Below are positions 48,339 to 57,041 of a stretch of 64,000 bases of DNA, piece after piece (the first letter of the stretch is position 1; every line of letters begins with the position of its first letter). Position numbers and translations under genes: made by a program. The notes under the pieces are model-generated. The model ran no database searches. It saw nothing but the letters and a program-made list of their open reading frames with translations, and was not told where the DNA came from. The stretch spans positions 6,073,501 through 6,137,500 of the forward strand of contig NZ_CP151076.1 in assembly GCF_038096165.1 (NCBI RefSeq), given 5' to 3'. The stretch is from Pseudomonas sp. G.S.17. Its GTDB lineage: Bacteria > Pseudomonadota > Gammaproteobacteria > Pseudomonadales > Pseudomonadaceae.

Positions 48339-48456
48339 GCGAGCAAAACGTCAATACGCACGCGGATATTGTTGAGCTGTTGACCGTTGAATCCGGGTTG
48401 ACACCTTTCCAGCGGATTGACCGTGCCAGCGAACTGGCCGCGCAGAGGAGCACGCA

Positions 48457-51400
48457 ATGAGCGCCGCCAACGATTCACCTCGCGGCCACCTGGCCAACCT
48501 GAAGGGCAAGTCCCGCCCTGCCAAACCGCTGGATGCCGGTGGCACCTGTCCGCTGATGAAGCGCACGGTCCAACTCCTGCCGCTACGCTATGGGCTTGTG
48601 GAAAACCTGCAACCCAGCCGCGACATTCCGATGCCTCATGAGCTGCAAAGCCGAAAAATGGGCTTGCGCCTGCTGCGTGATGGCTATCTATACATCGTCG
48701 ACAAGGCCAGCGGTTACTTGCACGAATACCGTGTCGAGCAAGGATCGATAAGCAAATTGCTCTGGAAAGGTCCGCAAGTCAGGGCCGACATTCGCACTAA
48801 CGCCATTGGTGAGCCAGATCTGGTTTTCCCCCGGCATAGCGCGCTGCACGTGGCGTATTCCGAATTTCAATGGACGGCCTACAAATGCTCGCAGGTGATC
48901 GGTCAACCGCCCGAGCGTGAAAAATACATGCAGTACGTCAGCTTCAGCCAGATCGACTGCGAGAATGTTGGCGCGCATCTGCTGACGGAGAAACAGACCC
49001 GAAACTGGCTGGCAGAAACGGCGGAAACCACCGAAGCAAAGGATCTCCCCGAAGGCGCCGACCCGGAGGAAAACACCGCCTATCACTGGGAACATAAACC
49101 GCTATTTCGCAAAACCTCGATCGAGGAGCTGACGAGTCAGGTCAACGGCGCACATAAACACGACTTTCTGTTTCTGGTGGTGCGCGACGATATCGGCGTC
49201 ATGCTCGATCTGGCTGCGGCGCAACTCAAGGTTGCCGACTGGATTGGGCGCTGGAGCAATGATGAGGACACCCAGCGCAAATACCTGACCGGGGCCTACA
49301 TCCAGTCGATGTATCAGGTCACCCAGAAACGCCTTGATCAACTGGCTACCAAGGACAAACGCTACCAGGCACTGCTTGACGACACCAACGAGGATCAACG
49401 GGAAAAGCTCCTCGAGTACCTGCGCGTCAAACGCGACTACCGTGGGCCCGCCATTTTTGGCGATGAGCAGAGCTGGCGTGAGCAGGCGCAACATAATCCA
49501 CTGGCCAAGGCGACGGTGGACATGCGCGACGCCCTCGGTCCGCAGCTGTTCGACAAACACAGTCCCGCCATCACCGACCTTGAGTTGGCGACCTGGTATG
49601 CATTAAGCGGTGAGAAAGTCGGCGAGCGAGGCATCAATCAATTGGCTCATCGCGAACCCATGGAAGCTTTTGTGCTCAAGCAGCAGAAGCTTCTAAGCCA
49701 TTGGCGCAGCCAGCTCAAAAGCATCCGCGCCGACCGCTTGAAGATGATCATTGAAGGTCATTTCCATCGCGCCGCGTGGTACTACGACTTTCGACAAAAC
49801 GAGCAGATTCAACATCGGTTGGAGCGCGAGTTTAATTGCGTGGCCGCCATCTGTGACGATCAACAAGCTACCGAGCAACTGCAGGCGTATCTGGAGAAAA
49901 ACCCGTTAGTGCAGGTGCCTGGCCTGGACACCCTGAATCTGGCTGACCAGGCGGACCTTCGCAAGAAACTTGCCGACCTCAGCGACTTCAGCATCAAACT
50001 CGCCGACGCCCCCGGCGTAGTGCGCGACATGGATGCACTGGCGAACCAGTTCAATAGCCTGATGCGCCAGAGCCTGCCCAACTACGACAACCTGAATACC
50101 CGGTTTAGTGGTTTGAACAGTTTGCTGGGCAGTGCTTATGATCCGGCGCGGCAGTTGCGGGTGGCTGCGCGTCTGGCTCAGGCACAACTGGATTTTCAGC
50201 GGGGCGCATCGATTGACCCCAATGATTTCATTCGCAGCATTGGACCTGCCGCGCGGCTTCGCCTACTGAGTGCCTACGCGTCCAGCGGCTTACAATTGAG
50301 GGTCGCCTCCGCCTCCGAAGTCGAACTGTTTACCCGCGACCGAAGCGCTGCCCTTGCCCTGCGTGAGGACCTCAAGGCGCTTTATAAGGAGCGTCGTGAA
50401 AAGTTCAGAGGACAGACGACCGATGCCGATCCGATTGGCTCTCGAAAGCGGCTGAATGAGAATATCAACCTCGTCAAATATCAACTGGGCCCCATAGAAG
50501 AGCGCCTCAGTCTGGCGCTGACACCCGGCGGCGGTGCAGGCCAGTTTGGCTTGGTGCTGGGCAATATGGACCCGCAACTCAATGAGGAAATGCGCCGCAC
50601 GGTGAACGACTACCGCAGCACCGGGACATACAAAGGGCCGATGCGCGGCGTGCTGAAATCCCCGGGTGATCAGATCGCGGTGGTGTTGTTTTACTTTCAG
50701 GCGATGAAGTTTTTTGATGTGGCTTCGAAGGTCAGGTCAAAAGAGGATCGTGGATGGAAAGACGTATTCGATATCGGTGAGTCTTTTATCACGACGTTCT
50801 CTGCTGGCTTTGCTGCTGTTCAGGGTTTGTCTATCAATATTCTGCGAGCCCATATCGACCAGATGGAAAGTGCGGCTGGCAAGCTCAATACCATGAGTAA
50901 GCTGGGGAAGTGGTCGGCTTTTGCGGGGCTGGGCGCATTCGGTTTTGGAATCGGTGCAGCTGCATTTGATCTCGGCAAACACACAAAGCAGTGGATGAAT
51001 GCTTTGGCAGAAGGTGATGGAAAAAAACTGGCAACGACGTCATTGCAATTGGCTGGCGATTCAATCTTGGCAGGGGCCAATGTATGGGCTTTAAAACATA
51101 CGGCTTCCATCACCCGCGAGATTATGCGTAAGCCCATGGAGCTACGCGCTCTGGCTTGGGCTGAACGCAGCGTCCAGCTGGTCGGTATCGCGACCAGGGC
51201 CAACTTGATCGGAATCGCGGCAACGGGTCTGCAATTGATGGGTGAAGCACTCTTCAATTATTTCAATCTTGATGCTTTGAACAAATGGGTATTGCACAGC
51301 GCATGGGGCCAGCAGTCGCTCGGCCTGAGCCTGGATGAAGACTGGCGCAAGCTGGCCTCCATCGTCCAGCAACCCGTTTGCCAACTGATCCGTTCCGACC

Positions 51401-51864
51401 ACGGCACCGAATTGCGCCTGACCTTCCCCGCCATACGCAGCGACGAAATGGAACGTCGAAAAGTCTGGATTGAAGCACTCCAGCGGCAAAAGGATTACAG
51501 CGCACCTTACGGATCACAAAACCCGGTCTATTGGGCGGTGTGCAGCGAAGCCCTGGCAGGGCAGCTCAAGCGAGTAGGACCAGCGGACGGTGCGTTGGTC
51601 CTCAGCCTCGACCTAAGCCCACTGATATCCGATCATTTTGGCCTCGCTATTGCGGTCAGTTATGACCTGGAAGAGCATCGCGATATAAGCCACCGGTCGA
51701 CGTTTCACGTCCTGGATCTGCACCGCCAACAGGTTGAAGGTCGCTGGCGCGAGCGCAAGGGCGTCTTTGCTTACAAAGCAGAGACCGAGGAATCAATGCA
51801 GCTAACGGCCACGCCACCCTGGCTTCTGCGCGAAGTTGATCTGGGAGCATCTGATGCTGAATAG
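48457..51864 (+). CDS. VasX-like type VI secretion pore-forming effector
   Basis: Large effector of 1135 residues. The N-terminal VasX-type region has CPLMKRTVQLLPLRYGLVE at about residues 31-49 and KMGLRLLRDGYLYIVD. A long helical middle follows, then hydrophobic segments near residues 774-796 (ITTFSAGFAAVQGLSINIL), 818-842 (WSAFAGLGAFGFGIGAAAFDLG) and 907-936 (LVGIATRANLIGIAATGLQLM), as expected for a colicin-like membrane toxin. The family is also labelled BTH_I2691. It is fed by the upstream VgrG and DUF4123 genes. The 3' end overlaps the first immunity gene by 11 bp. Membrane depolarisation is inferred from VasX. Confidence 0.88.
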   Translation: MSAANDSPRGHLANLKGKSRPAKPLDAGGTCPLMKRTVQLLPLRYGLVENLQPSRDIPMPHELQSRKMGLRLLRDGYLYIVDKASGYLHEYRVEQGSISKLLWKGPQVRADIRTNAIGEPDLVFPRHSALHVAYSEFQWTAYKCSQVIGQPPEREKYMQYVSFSQIDCENVGAHLLTEKQTRNWLAETAETTEAKDLPEGADPEENTAYHWEHKPLFRKTSIEELTSQVNGAHKHDFLFLVVRDDIGVMLDLAAAQLKVADWIGRWSNDEDTQRKYLTGAYIQSMYQVTQKRLDQLATKDKRYQALLDDTNEDQREKLLEYLRVKRDYRGPAIFGDEQSWREQAQHNPLAKATVDMRDALGPQLFDKHSPAITDLELATWYALSGEKVGERGINQLAHREPMEAFVLKQQKLLSHWRSQLKSIRADRLKMIIEGHFHRAAWYYDFRQNEQIQHRLEREFNCVAAICDDQQATEQLQAYLEKNPLVQVPGLDTLNLADQADLRKKLADLSDFSIKLADAPGVVRDMDALANQFNSLMRQSLPNYDNLNTRFSGLNSLLGSAYDPARQLRVAARLAQAQLDFQRGASIDPNDFIRSIGPAARLRLLSAYASSGLQLRVASASEVELFTRDRSAALALREDLKALYKERREKFRGQTTDADPIGSRKRLNENINLVKYQLGPIEERLSLALTPGGGAGQFGLVLGNMDPQLNEEMRRTVNDYRSTGTYKGPMRGVLKSPGDQIAVVLFYFQAMKFFDVASKVRSKEDRGWKDVFDIGESFITTFSAGFAAVQGLSINILRAHIDQMESAAGKLNTMSKLGKWSAFAGLGAFGFGIGAAAFDLGKHTKQWMNALAEGDGKKLATTSLQLAGDSILAGANVWALKHTASITREIMRKPMELRALAWAERSVQLVGIATRANLIGIAATGLQLMGEALFNYFNLDALNKWVLHSAWGQQSLGLSLDEDWRKLASIVQQPVCQLIRSDHGTELRLTFPAIRSDEMERRKVWIEALQRQKDYSAPYGSQNPVYWAVCSEALAGQLKRVGPADGALVLSLDLSPLISDHFGLAIAVSYDLEEHRDISHRSTFHVLDLHRQQVEGRWRERKGVFAYKAETEESMQLTATPPWLLREVDLGASDAE

Positions 51865-53032
51865 ATTATTCAAACGCAAAGCCGAACCTGAGCCGCCTTC
51901 ATCGGCGCAGGAAAGTCAAAACCCCAAAGCAGGAGAAGTGCGCCAGATCGGTGCGGAGGAAACCTTATATCTTGCACCTTTACCGGTCTATACCGGCCAG
52001 CAACCGGTGAGTATGCAAGGTTTCCCGGTAGTTAATGACGTTTACCTGCAAGTGGGCGGAAGTAATATAGGGATGGTGTGGCAAGGAAAAATGCTGGCAT
52101 GGGTTATCTGGCTGGTGATTTTTCTAGTATTCTTTTGTCCGATAATTATTGCGACATTATTTTTTTTTATAACGCCAGAAGGTACTAATAATACGTTTTC
52201 TAAAGATTTAAATTTGTCGTTCCAGGTTTTCTTAGTTATAGGTCTTCCGGCAGGCATATTGAACATTGGCATTTGCATCCGCACCCTGATCACTCAAACC
52301 CGCGAACAAGCCCGCCAATACCCCCTGCGCTTTAATCGCCAGCGCCGGGAAGTCTGTTTTGTCGATAGCAAAACCCATGAAATCCTGATAGTGCCCTGGG
52401 AAAAAGTCACCGCCTGGATTTCTCAGGGGCAGATGGTGACCCAATATAACGCCACGACTTTCTATACGTTCGGCATGGCATTGGAAAACGAAGAGAAAGG
52501 CACGGTGCAGCCCATTCTGCTCGACAAACCCAGCCAGGCCCATGCTATGGGCACCTGGGAGGCCATTCGGTTGTATATGGAACAGGGTGTTCCCACGGAT
52601 AAGACAGGTGCATGGTTGAGGCTTTTGTTAGGCCGCGAACTGACAGAGTACGAGTTACGGCCTTATGAAGGTCTGCATACCTGGGAGGTCGAAAAGCTAA
52701 TGAAAGAAGAAGACGGTGGTTTGCACAGCTGCTTCAGTGACGAACGCCGCGCAGAAATCGGCCTATCTCCGCGCTCACGCTGGCCGCTGCGCCGTTGGTA
52801 TATCTGGCGGGTACTAAGCTTCTGGAAAATGCCCTACATGATCGCCGAGTGGGGCCATAAAGCAGGTACACCCGCGATGCCCGAGCGTGTTCAACAATGG
52901 TCACAACCCATCCCTCCCGATCAATGGGCCAAACCCAGCCCCGCCCTGCAAAAAGCCACTCAACTTGTGCAGCACGCCATGGACAAGAAGAAGATGAACT
53001 TCATCGACGCCTGCAAGTTGATTGAGCACTAG
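51854..53032 (+). CDS. Putative immunity protein 1, two-helix membrane protein (DUF6708-like)
   Basis: 392 residues. A soluble N-terminus (RKAEPEPPSS..., YLAPLPVYTGQQPVSMQGFPV) is followed by two adjacent membrane helices (LAWVIWLVIFLVFFCPIIIATLFFFI and FQVFLVIGLPAGILNIGICI) and a large cytosolic part (QREVCFVDSKTHEILIVPWEKVTAWISQG). ATG 51854 lies inside the effector 3' end and has GGGAG seven bases upstream. Position after a pore-former and membrane location point to an immunity role. The family name is from memory and untested. Confidence 0.78.
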   Translation: MLNRLFKRKAEPEPPSSAQESQNPKAGEVRQIGAEETLYLAPLPVYTGQQPVSMQGFPVVNDVYLQVGGSNIGMVWQGKMLAWVIWLVIFLVFFCPIIIATLFFFITPEGTNNTFSKDLNLSFQVFLVIGLPAGILNIGICIRTLITQTREQARQYPLRFNRQRREVCFVDSKTHEILIVPWEKVTAWISQGQMVTQYNATTFYTFGMALENEEKGTVQPILLDKPSQAHAMGTWEAIRLYMEQGVPTDKTGAWLRLLLGRELTEYELRPYEGLHTWEVEKLMKEEDGGLHSCFSDERRAEIGLSPRSRWPLRRWYIWRVLSFWKMPYMIAEWGHKAGTPAMPERVQQWSQPIPPDQWAKPSPALQKATQLVQHAMDKKKMNFIDACKLIEH

Positions 53033-53043
53033 GGTTGAATGCG

Positions 53044-54228
53044 ATGCTAAATAAACTATTCAAACGCAAAGCCGAAACTGCGTCGCCTTCAACGGCGCAG
53101 GAACGTCAAAACCCGAAAGCAGGAGAAGTGCGCCAGATCGGTACGGCAGAAACCTTATATCTTGCACCTTTACCGGTCTATACCGGCCAGCAACCGGTGA
53201 GCATGCAAGGTTTTCCAGTAGTTAATGACGTCTACCTGCAAGTGGGCGGAAGTAATATAGGGATGGTGTGGCAAGGAAAAATGCTGGTCTGGGTTATTTG
53301 GCTAATGATTATTATGAATGTTTTTTCTCCATTATTCCTTGCCGTACTGTTGTGGATTATTACTCCTGAAGGAACAAATAATACGTTTGCCAAAGATTTA
53401 AGTATGTTAGCTGAGCTGTTTTTATACCTAGGCATCTTTACTACTCCAATATGCGTAGGCACCGTTATACACACGATAATCTCCCAAACCCGCGAACAAG
53501 CCCGCCAATACCCCCTGCGTTTCAATCGCCAGCGCCGGGAAGTCTGTTTTGTCGACAGCAACACCCATGAAATCCTGATAGTGCCTTGGGAAAAGGTCAC
53601 CGCCTGGATTTCTCAGGGACAGATGGTGACCCAATACAACGCAACGACTTTTTATACCTTCGGCATGGCTCTGGAAAACGAAGAGAAAGGTACGGTGCAG
53701 CCGATTCTGTTCGACAAACCCAGCCAGGCCCATGCCATCGGCACCTGGGAGGCCATTCGGTTGTATATGGAACAGGGTGTTCCAACGGATAAAACCGGCG
53801 CTTGGCTAAGGATCTTGCTAGGCCGCGAGCTAACAGAATACGAGCTGCGGCCTTATGAAGGGTTGCATACCTGGGAGGTCGAAAAGCTGATGAAAATCGA
53901 GGACCGGTTTCTTGATGTCGATATGACCGATGACAAACGGGCCAAGCATGGCTTTCTCCCTCGCGATTACTGGGCATTGCGCTGGTGGTACGTTTGGCGG
54001 GTACTAAGCTTCTGGAAAATGCCCTACATGATCGCCGAATGGGGTCATAAAGCGGGTACACCGGTGATGCCCGAGCGTGTTCAACAATGGTCACAACCCA
54101 TCCCTCCCGATCAATGGGCCAAACCCAGCCCCGCCCTGCAAAAAGCCACGCAAGTGGTGCAGCACGCCATGGACAAGAAGAAGATGAACTTCATCGAAGC
54201 CTGCAAGTTGATTGAGCGCAAGGGTTGA
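53044..54228 (+). CDS. Putative immunity protein 2, paralogue of the preceding gene
   Basis: 394 residues, nearly identical to immunity 1 over residues 1-70, 130-280 and the last ~70. It diverges sharply in the two membrane helices (LVWVIWLMIIMNVFSPLFLAVLLWII, LAELFLYLGIFTTPICVGTVI) and in a loop near residues 285-315 (DRFLDVDMTDDKRAKHGFLPRDYW). It starts 11 bp after the first stop. ATG 53044 is used because it aligns with the paralogue start. Probably a second immunity protein, against a different effector variant or as a duplicate. Confidence 0.78.
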   Translation: MLNKLFKRKAETASPSTAQERQNPKAGEVRQIGTAETLYLAPLPVYTGQQPVSMQGFPVVNDVYLQVGGSNIGMVWQGKMLVWVIWLMIIMNVFSPLFLAVLLWIITPEGTNNTFAKDLSMLAELFLYLGIFTTPICVGTVIHTIISQTREQARQYPLRFNRQRREVCFVDSNTHEILIVPWEKVTAWISQGQMVTQYNATTFYTFGMALENEEKGTVQPILFDKPSQAHAIGTWEAIRLYMEQGVPTDKTGAWLRILLGRELTEYELRPYEGLHTWEVEKLMKIEDRFLDVDMTDDKRAKHGFLPRDYWALRWWYVWRVLSFWKMPYMIAEWGHKAGTPVMPERVQQWSQPIPPDQWAKPSPALQKATQVVQHAMDKKKMNFIEACKLIERKG

Positions 54229-54300
54229 AGCGGCAATTTGGCGTCTTATCACCGTTGGAGATTTAATGGTCGGAATACCGGCTGTATGTGTGAGGGCCTT

Positions 54301-54328
54301 TGTGGGAGAGGACTTGTCCTCTCCCACA
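54301..54328. repeat. Perfect 28-bp palindrome
   Basis: TGTGGGAGAGGAC and its exact complement flank a TT spacer. It is REP-related in its GTGGGAG ends but has a different core. It lies downstream of the immunity genes. Confidence 0.8.
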
Positions 54329-54368
54329 AGGAAATACGAAGGAAATTTCTCGGCTCACAGTTGCTGTT

Positions 54369-54460
54369 TGTGGGAGCGAGCTTGCTCGCGAAGCTTGGGA
54401 ACATCCGTGGCATTTTTTTGCGGATGTAACACCGCCTTCGCAAGCAAGCTTGCTCCCACC
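54369..54460. repeat. REP pair, GTGGGAGCGAGCTTGCTCGC type
   Basis: Left copy TGTGGGAGCGAGCTTGCTCG and right complement CAAGCAAGCTTGCTCCCACC, with a spacer hairpin CATCCGTGG...GCGGATG around a T7 run. With the preceding palindrome it fills most of the 388 bp between the immunity genes and the lipid cluster. Confidence 0.88.
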
Positions 54461-54616
54461 GGGGTCCAGCTTCCCACCCTGAGACCCACAGCACAAAGAA
54501 CCTCGCCTCAATCGCGTTATGTTGTGGTTCACTAGCATCCGGGCCAGCCCGGCGTCGTGGTGACAGTTATCCACAGGCGCCTCCTGCGAATTTCACGACA
54601 CAAGGACGGTTGTACG

Positions 54617-55249
54617 TTGATTTCGATCTATCAGCTCAAACCCCGCTTTCAAAACCTGCTGCGGCCGTTGGTTCAGCGTTTGTTCGACCGAGGTGTGACG
54701 GCGAATCAGGTCACTTTGGGTGCCTGCGCGGTGTCCATCGTGATTGGCGCGTTGGTGGCGCTGTTTGCCGCGCATCATTGGGTTTTCGTGCTGATCCCGC
54801 TGTGGATGATCGTACGCATGGCGCTCAATGCCGTCGACGGCATGCTCGCTCGTGAGTTCGGCCAGCAGTCGCGACTTGGCGCTTACCTCAATGAACTGAC
54901 CGATGTCATCGCTGACAGCGCGTTGTTCCTGCCTTTCGCGCTGCTTCCCGATGTGAACCTGTTGCTGATTCTGATGGTCACTTTGTGGGCGATTTTCAGT
55001 GAGTACGCCGGCGTGCTCGGCCCGATGATCGGCGCTTCGCGGCGTTATGACGGGCCGATGGGCAAGAGCGATCGGGCTTTTGTCTTCGGCGTGTTGGGTG
55101 CAGGCGTTGCCATCGGCTGGTTTTCAGGGCTGTGGATAAATATTGTCCTGGCCGTGATCACCGCGCTTCTGGTCTACACCGTGGTCAATCGCGTGCGCCG
55201 TGGCCTCGCCGAAACACCTGCTCCAGCAGCCTCCCGCGACGAAAAATAA
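54617..55249 (+). CDS. CDP-alcohol phosphatidyltransferase family protein, YnbA-like
   Basis: Integral membrane enzyme of 210 residues with about six helices, expected to join a CDP-activated lipid to an alcohol. The signature is at residues ~70-95: N-A-V-D-G-M-L-A-R, eight residues, G-A-Y-L-N-E-L-T-D. The canonical D-x2-D-G-x2-A-R-x8-G-x3-D-x3-D thus has Asn at the first and third Asp. As I recall it, E. coli YnbA shares both changes. TTG 54617 (MISIYQLKPRFQ) is the best start, with AAGGA upstream. First gene of a six-gene cluster. Confidence 0.88.
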   Translation: MISIYQLKPRFQNLLRPLVQRLFDRGVTANQVTLGACAVSIVIGALVALFAAHHWVFVLIPLWMIVRMALNAVDGMLAREFGQQSRLGAYLNELTDVIADSALFLPFALLPDVNLLLILMVTLWAIFSEYAGVLGPMIGASRRYDGPMGKSDRAFVFGVLGAGVAIGWFSGLWINIVLAVITALLVYTVVNRVRRGLAETPAPAASRDEK

Positions 55250-55282
55250 TAGCCAACGACACCCCGCCATAAGGATATCCAC

Positions 55283-57039
55283 ATGCGTGACGTTCAGGAC
55301 CAGCGTTTCATGACCCATGATGGGGTTGAGCTGTTCTACCGCCATTGGCCTGCAGCGAATCAGGATCCGACGGTCCCGCGTCAGGCCGTGCTGTTGTTCC
55401 ATCGTGGTCATGAGCATTCCGGACGCATTGCGCATCTGGTGGATGAGCTGGATCTGCCGGGTTTCGATTTTTTTGCCTGGGATTCACGCGGCCATGGCCA
55501 GTCGCCCGGCGCGCGCGGTGACAGCCCGAGCTTCGCCACCAGTGTGCGCGATGTGCAAACCTTCATTGATCACCTGAGCGCGACGTTCGACATCGCCGAA
55601 GAAACATGGCTGTGGTTGCGCAAAGTGTTGGCGCTGTTATCGCGGCGACCTGGGCGCATGACTATGCACCGAAAATCCGCGCGCTGGTGCTCGCCTCGCC
55701 GGCCTTCAAGGTCAAGCTGTACGTGCCGTTTGCCCGTCCGGGGCTGGCGTTGCTGCGCACATTCAAAGGCAATTTTTTCGTCAACAGCTACGTCAAGGCG
55801 CGCTTCCTCAGTCATGATCCGCAGCGCATTGCGTCCTACGACAGCGACCCGCTGATCACCAAGGCGATTTCGGTCAACGTGCTGCTCGGTCTGTACGAAG
55901 CGGCTGATCGGGTTGTAGCCGATGCACAGGCCATTTCGATTCCGACTCAACTGCTGATCTCCGGCTCGGACTTCGTCGTGCATCGCGGCCCGCAGGAGCG
56001 CTTTTTTGAGCGGCTGGGCAGTGTGCGCAAGGAAAAACACATCCTGCCGGGCTTCTTTCACGACACCCTTGGCGAGCGGGATCGCCACTTGGCGGTCAGC
56101 CGCGCGCGGCGTTTTATCCTGCAGAACTTCGAACTGCCGGCGACCCGCCCTTCCCTGCTGGACGCCGACAAGCTCGGCGTGACCTGTGCCGAATCCGAAG
56201 AGCTGGCCGCGCCGTTGCCGCATAACTCGCTGCGCGATCTATACTGGCGCATGACCCGGGCCAGCATGCGCCTGGGCAGCAAGTTATCCACAGGCGTGAA
56301 ACTGGGTTTCGATACCGGTTTCGATTCCGGCAGCACGCTGGATTACGTCTACCGCAACCAGCCCACCGGCAGCGGCAAACTCGGTGAGATGATCGACAAG
56401 AATTACCTGGATTCCATCGGCTGGCGCGGAATTCGCCAGCGCAAGCTGCACGTTGAAGAGCTGCTGCGCCTGGCCATGGAGCATCTGCGCAATCAGGGCA
56501 AACCGGTGCGCATCGTCGATATCGCCGCGGGCCACGGACGTTACATTCTCGAATCCCTGCAAGGCGTCGATCCATTGCCGGAGTCGATCCTGCTGCGCGA
56601 CTACAGCGACATCAATGTGCGCGATGGCAGCGCTTTGATCGAGCAGAAAGGGCTGGGCCACATTGCGCGCTTCATCAAGGCCGACGCCTTTGATCGCAAC
56701 GACCTCGCTGCTTTGGACCCGAAACCGACGCTGGCGGTGGTGTCCGGCTTGTATGAGCTGTTCGCCAGTAACCAGATGGTCGGCGATTCGCTGGCCGGAC
56801 TCGCCGTAGCGGTCGAGCCGGGTGGTTATCTGGTGTACACCGGTCAGCCGTGGCACCCGCAGCTGGAATTGATCGCCCGCGCCCTGACCAGTCACCGCCA
56901 AGGCCAGGCTTGGGTGATGCGGCGGCGCAGCCAGACGGAAATGGATCAACTGGTGGAAGCGGCGGGTTTCCGCAAAATCACCCAGCGGGTGGATGAATGG
57001 GGGATTTTCAGCGTGTCGCTGGCGCAGCGGATCAATTGA
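55283..57039 (+). pseudogene. Alpha/beta hydrolase-methyltransferase (YnbC-like), frameshifted
   Basis: Two-domain protein of about 585 residues split by a frameshift at 55602-55604. The first frame encodes the hydrolase start: QRFMTHDGVELFYRHW, VLLFHRGHEHSGRI, FFAWDSRGHGQSPG. The second frame, from about 55605, continues MAVVAQSVGAVIAATWAHD with the nucleophile elbow AQSVG, then a hydrolase end (LLISGSDFVVHRG, GFFHDTLGE) and a C-terminal class I methyltransferase (VRIVDIAAGHGRYILE, SGLYELFASN). One missing A in GAAGAAACATGG restores a single frame. Whether this is a true lesion or a sequencing error cannot be told here. Confidence 0.85.
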
Positions 57040-57041
57040 AG

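Noticed and set aside
48330..48340. Programmed -1 frameshift site in the DUF4123 gene
   Set aside because: The T6 run lacks a proper X-XXY-YYZ heptamer in the right frame, and no downstream stimulatory structure was evident. Simple indel is more likely.
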